From Paraphaeosphaeria minitans (lineage: Eukaryota > Ascomycota > Dothideomycetes > Pleosporales > Didymosphaeriaceae): a stretch of DNA of 64,000 nucleotides. Positions 57,201 through 64,000 of this stretch are shown here, in pieces (the first letter of the stretch is position 1; each line of letters starts with the position of its first letter). The stretch is from contig WJXW01000016.1 of NCBI GenBank assembly GCA_015832175.1, forward strand, positions 1,178,001 through 1,242,000, written 5' to 3'. A program made the position numbers and the translations under genes. The notes beneath the pieces were generated by a model, which had not been told where the DNA came from, ran no database searches, and was given only the letters and a program-made list of their open reading frames with translations.

Positions 57201-60200
57201 AAAAGTTACGCCTAGTACTAGTCTATAATTAGGAGTAGCTATAAGAGACCTTACTACTTCTGCTAGTCTATATATACTCCTACGTAGTAGTAATTATGCA
57301 CAAATTAGGCGACGTCTTTAGATATATTATTCTAGTAGTAGTTCTAGTAGATAATCTTAAACGTAAAGTTCTTCCTAAAATAGCCTATAACTAAAGACTT
57401 ATATACGCGCTGTATAATAGTAGTAGTAAAAGATTTCTAAGCTAGGACCTAAAGGACTCTTTACTATAGGAGGGACCTATACGCACTAATTATATAGTTC
57501 TTAATTTATTAGGAGGTGGCAGCTGCTATAAAGAATATATAGTTACTATAGTGTACTACCTTAAGCCTAATATAGTAAAAAGGGAACTCTACTATAGCTA
57601 CGTTCTAAAGTGCCTATAGATACGTGTTAGTAAAGATCTAAGCCCTTACTAGTACTATTAAAGATTACATCTACACTAGGGCGGCCTAAATAGTCTTAGG
57701 CACTATTAGTAGGGCGTTTATTCTTATCTACTAGGCTATATTCTACTTACACTAGCTTAGTGCGTCTAGTCTAGCCACCTAGGATCTAGGCTAGTAGTAA
57801 AGATAGAAGTAAAAAGTAGAGAGTAACTTTAACTACTAGTACTAGCACTTACTTAATTTTTAGATTTTTATAAAGTATTTAAGATTCTTATAGTCTATTA
57901 GAATCTTAAAGGGGCGCGCTACTTTTATTAGCTCTAGTTTCTATACCTATAAGGCCTATATAATTATAAGTAGCTCTTTATTATAAATAGTGTAGTTCTG
58001 CTAGCCTAGTGTTAGGGCTATAGAGTAGTAGGCTATAGGGTGCTAGATCCCCTTAATACGTTAGAAGAGGTAGGCCTTAGTAGCGCTATCTAAGTAGTCT
58101 ACTTCTACTAGCATATTACGCTCTAGGTCCTAGAGCGCTAGGATAGGGCCCTATATAAATATGTCCTTTAGGGCCTAGAAGGCCTTTTATTCTTTAGGGC
58201 CCTATTAAAATAGGACCCCTTTCTTAGTAAGGGTATATAGGGGTATAGCCTACTTAGAGAATTAAGAGAGAAAGTTGCGATAGAAGTTAGCAAAGCTAAT
58301 AAAGTAGTAGACTATATATACTATAAAAAGGGTGTCCTATTAATTAATTACTTATATCTTTACTAGATTAGGGCAAATAGTCTTGCCTACTATAATAAGA
58401 TACCCTAGGTACCTAACCTCTATCATCGCGAATTTACATTTCCCTAGGTCTATATATAGTCTAGCTTTCTATAGGAGTCCTAGCACTTATTATATATAGT
58501 CCTAGTGTTAGCGTAGAGGCCCTATTATATAGATAAGGATATTATCTAGGTAAGCTGTATATATATTACCTAAGGTATCCTTTAGAGCGCTATTAATATA
58601 GCGCTAGAATATAGTAGGTGCCCTAGTTAGTTTAAATAGGACTACTAACTACTTAAAGAGGCTAAACTAGGTATAGAATATAGTATAGTATTCTTTCCCC
58701 TTTATAACTTATAGCTTATAGAAGGTAGCGTAGATATCTACCTTTATAAACTAAGTAGCCTAAGAGAGGGTGCGCAGTGTTTTTTTAATAAATAAAAAAG
58801 GGTACTAATTTAGCCTAGAGATTATATTAATCTCTTAATAGTTAATATATAGGCGCTATTTCCCCCTAGGCTTTAGGGCTAGAAGAACTAGAGTATTTAC
58901 TAAAAAAGAGCTAGCTTATATTTAGCCCTTATTTATAAGTTCTATAAGTTGGCGCTAGAGTTCTACTAGCTAATTTCTAGATATACTATATAGTAGGCCC
59001 TAGGGCAGTTTTAGGAGGGAGCTGCTTAAAGTCTACTTTAGGTAAATATAGTAGTCTAACGTGCCCTAGTATAGTAGAAGGCTAGACACTTTAGTTTTAT
59101 TAAAAATAGCAGCGTACTCTACTAGTTCTAAAGGGAAAGTTCTACTATCTTTAGTAAGGCCTAGCCCTACTATATTATAGGGGGGTAGAGGTCCTACTAT
59201 ATAAAGAAGCGTTATTATAAGTATCTAGGTAATATCTTAGAGTAAAGTTAAGAATATTCCTTCCTAGTTTTTATTTAGAGTATTAAAGGGTGTCGCGTTA
59301 TTCTTCTTATTTACTAGTGTGGTAAAGAGACCTTACCTTTTTACTACTTAGGTGTTAAGAGCGATAAGACCCCTAGCTACACTAATTATAATTTTACTAC
59401 TATAAATATCTACTACTACCTTAGACTTAGCTAGCTAGAGGGCCCCTAGAATTATATTCTAGTAGAGGTTAAGGATTACATAAGCGTAAAGGGTCTATTA
59501 CTATCTAGATATATTATAAGGCACTACTACTATTTCTATAATAAGGGTCTATAGTAATAACCTAGTAGCCTATTCTAGCTTCTAGACTAGGATTATAATA
59601 CGCTATAGTAAGAGTAAACCTACTAGCCTAGGGCTAATTACTATAAAGCATTTATACCCTATATTAATTAGGGCCTCTATATACTATATACTGTTAAAGA
59701 AGACGTAGAGGGTAGAAGTAGGCCTATTTATACCTACCCTAGCCCTAGCCACTCTAACTATCGCAGCTTACCCTAATTATACCTCTATTAATGCTATCGC
59801 GCTTAGCCCCTATATTAGCGCTAGACTAGGGGCTATTTTTTTTCTAACTAGATGCTTATCTTATTATGCTAAGGTTAGGTTATAATCGCCTAGAGTAAAA
59901 TTATATTAGGGTAGGCTTTAGCTATATAGTTAGACTTACTATAGTAAGTATACACACCTACGTTCTAGCGTTGCTAGAAGATATATTTAAGTATCTAGTT
60001 TAGGCGCTACTTACCTACTTCCCTACTAGCTTAGGGCTAAGTTAAGGTTAAAGCTGCTATAAGAGTTATATAGATATTACTATTACTATCCTTAAGAGGG
60101 GGCTAGCCACCCTTATAAGAGGTAGCTTAAATAGTAAGCTTATTTTCTAGGGCCTCTATTTTAAGGTCTACCGCGATCTGTAAAAACTTAGTAATAGCTA

Positions 60201-60986
60201 TATTATAGTCTCCTTTAGGAATATTGTAGTTAAGGGTAACTATATAAATGTCGCGCTAGATTATATAGCGTAACTTACGTAGTTTTTTAGCGTTACCCTA
60301 CTAGTTACTACCTGCCTCTACTAAGGTCTATTTAAAGTAGATATAAAAGTTAGAGAAACTCTCTTTAAGACTCTACCTAATTATATTAAGGCGTGCTTTA
60401 GCCTTTTACTAGGCGTGTTTATTAGTGTACACAAAGGTAAGGTACTATATAAATTTCTATAGATTAAACTAGCTGTTTGCCCCCCTAGTTTAGTAGAAGA
60501 CTACTACTATATTCTAAGAACTATTGTTTAGGCAGTTCTATATTAGCGCCTATTCCTTTTAGGGGGAGCTAATAAACTACTTATTAGCCTAGAGCTTATA
60601 ATCTATTATAACCTTTTAGGCCCTAAACTATGTCTTTAAGCCCCTAAACTTAGTTACGCTTAAGAGCGGTTTACGCTATAGGATTAGCTAGTCTATACTA
60701 GTAAATAGGGATCTGCCCCCTATAGTAGAGGTAGATAGGCCTAGGGCGGTGCTAGTATAGGCCTATTAGCGTATAAAGAGCTTACGTAGCTCTTTATTCT
60801 AGAGTTATAGCGTTTATATAGCAGAGTAGTCTTTATCTCTAGTAGTAATTAAGTTCTATAGTTATTCTACTAACTTAGCAATATTAGAGGTATCTATTAG
60901 TAGGTTATTCTAGACTTTATTATGTTTCTCTATTTCTTTAAACGACTCTTTTCTAGAAGACCTAGAATTTGTCTTCTAGAATTTAA

Positions 60987-61178
60987 TATTATAGGCTAGC
61001 CTTAGAGAGTAAACAGAACTGTAAGTGCTAAATATAAAGGATAAATTCTAGGTATTAAGTCTCTATAGGGGGGTGTGCTACTTATAAGAAGAGTTTTCCT
61101 TAGTAAGTCTACTTTTTTAGGGCGGTTCCTTTCCTTAAGATCCTTCCAAAGGCTAGGGCTATGCCCCAGCCCATTATA
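60987..61178 (-). repeat. 5' LTR of the nested Gypsy element
   Basis: 192 bp, matching 54027-54218. It retains more unmutated CpA and TpG sites (for example GCCCCAGCCCATTATA at its right end), which helps to infer the ancestral LTR termini. A 65-codon frame on the minus strand here is an LTR artefact. Confidence 0.88.
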
Positions 61179-62347
61179 ATAATTATGTATTATAAGCAAA
61201 GCCTATATATTAACTAAAAATAATAGTAGATAAAGAAGTTATTAACAAAATAATACTGTAATAAATAATTAAAAAACAGAAGTACACCTTAGTAGACGCT
61301 AGTAGGAACCACTAGGTTAAGAAGTGTAAGAAGAAGAATAATAGCACACCTCTTACCTTACTAAAAGGGTATAGGAAATAGACATATATATTTATAGAAA
61401 AGGAAGGAAAAGTAAACCTACCTAAACATTAACCCTAGGATCTTACGATAGACCTAGAAGAGGGAAAGACGCTACCTTTTAGACTACTATATAGTAAAAT
61501 AGGAGACGAACTCCTTAAAGAACGTAATTTTATTAAGATAAATCTTAAGAAAGGATATATATAACTATTAAAGTTACTAGTAGTAAGCCCTTTTTTATTT
61601 ATTAAGAAAAAGGATAGATTAGATAGACTATACGTTAACTACTAATAACTTAACAACATAATAATAAAGAACTAATATCTACTACTAAATATTATAAAGT
61701 TACGAGATTAACTATCTTAATCTAAGATATTTATAATAATAGATCTAAGAGACAGTTACCACGTTATATAAATTAAGAATAGGGAAGAATAGAAAACAGT
61801 GTTTTAATTATGCTATAGACTAATTAAATATAAAGTTATGCCTTTTAGACTTATACACGCACTAGTAGCTTTTATAGCACTTATTAATAACGTACTCTGT
61901 AAATATCTAGACATATTTATTATCGTATATATAGACAATATCCTCGTCTTTTCTAAAAAAAAATCTAACTACACTAAGTACATATAGATAGTATTAAAAG
62001 CACTGGATAAAGTATACCTTTATATTAAACTTAAGAAATATAAGTTTAACGATAAATAATTTAAATACCTAGGATATATTATTACTATAGAAGGAATTAA
62101 CATAGCACTACGTAAAGTTAAATATATTAAGAACTAGCTAATACTAAAAATAGCTAAGAATATCTAAGAATTCTTAGGATTCTATAAATTTAACTAATTA
62201 TTCACCTAAGGTTACGTAAAAGTTATAATACCTTTAATAAATCTTATAAAGAAGGACGTATTCTTTAAATAGATAAATAAGTGTAAAATGTTATTCTAAC
62301 TCCTTAAGACAGCCTATATTATAGAACCTATCTATCTATATAGTTTA

Positions 62348-62546
62348 TCGTACAAATAGCACTAAGTGAAATAGGGGCCTGCCTACCTATAGGGACCCGC
62401 ATAAGGACCCACTACTTAGGTTAGCGCTAAGAGGCAGAGACTTTATAAGGCCCTACCTACCTATAAAGACCTGCACAAGGACCTACTGCTTAGGTTAGCG
62501 CTAAGAGGCAGAGACTTTATAAGGTCCTTAGTGCCCCTTTGTACAA
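62348..62546. mobile_element. MITE-like element with ~19-bp TIRs and TA target
   Basis: 199 bp bounded by imperfect terminal inverted repeats (TCGTACAAATAGCACTAAG and CTTAGTGCCCCTTTGTACAA), with TA on both outer sides. This fits insertion of a Tc1/mariner-type non-autonomous element. The interior is almost entirely two copies of a ~76-bp unit (about 62374-62449 and 62450-62525) sharing TTAGGTTAGCGCTAAGAGGC. It is less mutated than its surroundings. It marks the point where reverse transcriptase similarity of the older Gypsy element stops. Confidence 0.7.
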
Positions 62547-62548
62547 TA

Positions 62549-64000
62549 AACTAGACGTAATTAATTAAACCTACTTCTTACCCTTTACATAATAGTATAC
62601 TATTAACCCTTAAATACTTAATTATAGATTAAGCCAAACTAACACTAATTAGTAGTTAATTCTAATTAACTATAAACTAGTAAGGTCTAAAGATAGAGCG
62701 CCCTATAAGCTAGATACGTAGGCTCTATATTATTACTTTTACTAGAGGTTAAATTTTAGATTATATAATAAGCAGAAACAAAGCGCGTACATCTATAAAG
62801 AGTTGCATAATCTAGTCTAAGCTATTCTATAGAAAAGAAAGGAGATAGTAAGCACATTTACAACCCTAAAAAACACGTTATATAATTAAACTAGTAATAA
62901 CTAAACGCAAATACGTTGCACGATTAAACTAGCAATACACTAATACAGTCTAGTTGCATAATTTAACAAGACAATAATATAGTACTAGGACTAGGAGACT
63001 TCCTAGAGGAATCTGTATAAGAAAGAATCGCATAATAAGCTACCTAGGAGGACAACTTAGAATAGTTTTAATAAGTAGAGAAAGTAATAAATATTAAGGC
63101 TATTACTTTAAGAGGAGAGATCGCACAAAAGTACTAAGTAGATAGAGTAGATCTACACAGCCACCTACCCCCTTCTCTAAAATGGCTAAATACTTATACA
63201 GTGTATATAATTGCGTAATATTACGTAAGTGGTCTTAAAAGTAAAGAAGTAATCTCTTCTTTCGCTAAAGATTTTAATAACTAGAAGGAGAAAACTTTTA
63301 ATAAAATTAGTTATATAGTAAGAAGAGAGCTTATTACTTTTCTTATAAAGGAAGGCTTTATCACTACTAATACTATAATAAAGAATACCTATATAAAGAA
63401 ACTCTTTAAACTGTTACAGCTTAACTATAACCTATAGACCTTTTGTATAATAACGCTATAACTACAACCTAAACTACTTTACACAATCCTAATAAAGTAA
63501 CTTATACTATCTATAGGTAATATATATACATATAGAGCATAGCTAGGGCCTATCTCTATACATGTAAGAATAGAGACACTATATATAGAGCCACACTAGT
63601 AGTAATAGCCTAAAACCTAGACTACTTTTGCCTAATAAACTATATTATACGAAGAGGCTAGACACTCCTAGTCTCCTTAATAACTAGTAGATTATACTTC
63701 TATCTAGCTAGATAATATTATTCTTAACTTTAAAGAAGAGCTAGAGGATAAAGACTATTGCACAAAAAAGGAGGAAAATAAACAAGACTAATAGAGTAAT
63801 AAAAAAGAAGTATAGAAGGGAACCTTATACCTTACTTCTACTATATACCTTTATTATATAACTAGGAGCGATCCTTCTATACTTACTTACTAAAACCTAG
63901 CGCTAAGTATTACATTACTTAACACTCTACTTTTTATTTACGCATAGGATATATGCCTAGAAAGAGCTTTATTATATAATACAACTCTACTATAGTGTAA
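62549..64000 (+). other. Unassigned RIP-mutated sequence, possible relic ORF
   Basis: AT-rich, TpA-dominated sequence running off the window. From about 63200 one plus-strand frame stays protein-like (charged and hydrophobic alternation, for example VRRELITFLIKEGF) if TAA/TAG are treated as mutated Gln codons. That suggests a RIP-mutated coding region of another element or gene. I cannot assign a family. No RNase H or integrase follow-on of the older Gypsy element is recognisable here. Confidence 0.4.

Larger units (their letters stand above)
54027..61178 (-). mobile_element. Nested complete chromodomain Gypsy element, RIP-mutated
   Basis: 7152 bp on the minus strand, bounded by two 192-bp LTRs and a 5-bp target duplication ATAAT (54022-54026 and 61179-61183). 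Reading leftward from 61 kb, gag has a degraded zinc knuckle near 59905-59960 (YTYYSKSNYIAKAYPN). The RT catalytic box follows as AYLDNILIY near 58520-58560, then the integrase zinc-finger region (SKDVA, FVHN) near 57290-57360. The integrase core IDFIVDLP lies near 57190, and a chromodomain (LVKWSKQVLLTW..NI..TTALD) near 56130-56290. This order (gag, pol, integrase, chromodomain) is that of a chromovirus. About 1.85 kb remains between the chromodomain and the 3' LTR, unusually long. No frame is intact. Confidence 0.88.
51717..62347 (+). mobile_element. Older Ty3/Gypsy retrotransposon, split and truncated
   Basis: Plus-strand remnant in two pieces, about 51717-54026 and 61184-62347, interrupted by the inner element. 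Following the frame through RIP stops gives a gag region with a degraded zinc knuckle near 52584-52630 (KCFIYSKLGYIARNY, where cysteine and histidine codons have become tyrosine). A protease end comes just before the break at about 53950-54000 (RLP, IIHN, IN). After the break come reverse transcriptase blocks: SPFLFIKKKDRLDR near 61600, IDLRDSYH near 61740, VMPFRLIHA near 61830 and the catalytic box as VYIDNILVFS near 61924. EFLGFYKFN lies near 62170. RNase H and integrase are missing; similarity stops at the TA-flanked element at 62348. Neither LTR was identified with confidence. Confidence 0.8.
50968..64000. repeat. AT-rich, RIP-mutated transposon block
   Basis: From about 50.97 kb to the end of the window the sequence changes abruptly. 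TpA is extremely frequent, CpA and TpG are scarce, and no open frame over 65 codons exists. Where retroelement frames can still be followed, most stops are TAA/TAG at positions fitting CAA/CAG. This is the expected outcome of repeat-induced point mutation. The first ~200 bp (50,968-51,190) keeps more CpA/TpG than the rest. Within the block I can define a foldback element, two nested Gypsy elements and a MITE-like element. The last 1.4 kb is unassigned. Confidence 0.9.

Noticed and set aside
61002..61199. 65-codon minus-strand ORF
   Set aside because: It lies within and just outside the LTR of the nested Gypsy element; the matching LTR copy has the same text with extra stops.

Overview
The window looks like a chromosome segment of a filamentous ascomycete (Pezizomycotina). 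A Dothideomycete is my best guess, from general gene style only. Support for a filamentous fungus: short 45-180 nt GT-AG introns, an acuK-type gluconeogenesis regulator, a DUG2 gene fusing WD40 repeats to an M20 peptidase, fungal Zn2Cys6 regulators, secreted plant-wall enzymes, and an AT-rich block with the signature of repeat-induced point mutation (RIP).

Layout. 1-50.9 kb is ordinary gene-bearing DNA with about 17 supportable protein genes, two decayed genes and several minisatellites. In order: a short SET-domain protein (1.46 kb, +); a frameshifted remnant (3.9 kb, -); a membrane-anchored amidase (4.5-6.3 kb, -); methylthioadenosine phosphorylase (7.0-8.0 kb, -); a Zn2Cys6 regulator followed by a secreted feruloyl-esterase-like enzyme (9.1-12.6 kb, +); a gene-poor stretch (12.6-16.4 kb); two small proteins, one probably mitochondrial; a second Zn2Cys6 regulator (19.0-20.8 kb, +); a lysine-rich conserved protein (22.7-24.1 kb, -); DUG2 (25.7-28.7 kb, +); a Pro/Gln-rich protein (28.9-30.9 kb, -); a dead extracellular intradiol-dioxygenase-like gene (32.9-34.2 kb, +); an acetamidase-like amidase (34.4-36.4 kb, -); TSR2 (37 kb, -); a membrane-anchored GH16 glucanase (38.5-39.7 kb, +); a conserved membrane protein (39.9-40.7 kb, +); a 15-exon MFS drug transporter (41.6-44.5 kb, +); a 2.4 kb island of simple tandem repeats; acuK (47.0-49.3 kb, +); and riboflavin kinase FMN1 (49.9-50.7 kb, -).

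50.97-64 kb is a transposon graveyard almost devoid of intact frames. CpA and TpG are largely replaced by TpA, and most stops in the old coding frames are TAA/TAG where CAA/CAG would be expected. An old Ty3/Gypsy element (plus strand, gag to reverse transcriptase) is split by a second, complete chromodomain-type Gypsy element (minus strand, 7152 bp, 192-bp LTRs, target duplication ATAAT). The older element is cut off at its 3' side by a 199-bp MITE-like element flanked by TA. A ~0.7 kb foldback structure marks the left border of the block.

How the genes fit together. Most are unlinked housekeeping or accessory functions: methionine salvage, glutathione breakdown, flavin synthesis, ribosome assembly, gluconeogenesis, amide and wall-polymer hydrolysis, drug export. 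The only suggestive functional pairing is the Zn2Cys6 regulator 315 bp upstream of the feruloyl-esterase-like gene. I see no secondary-metabolite backbone gene, no CRISPR-like or defence system, and no clearly new multi-gene system. The most distinctive items are the nested RIP-mutated retroelements (with an unexplained ~1.8 kb segment in the inner one), the intron-dense transporter with a 13-nt exon, and the repeat island upstream of acuK. Exon borders were read by eye from splice consensus and reading frame.
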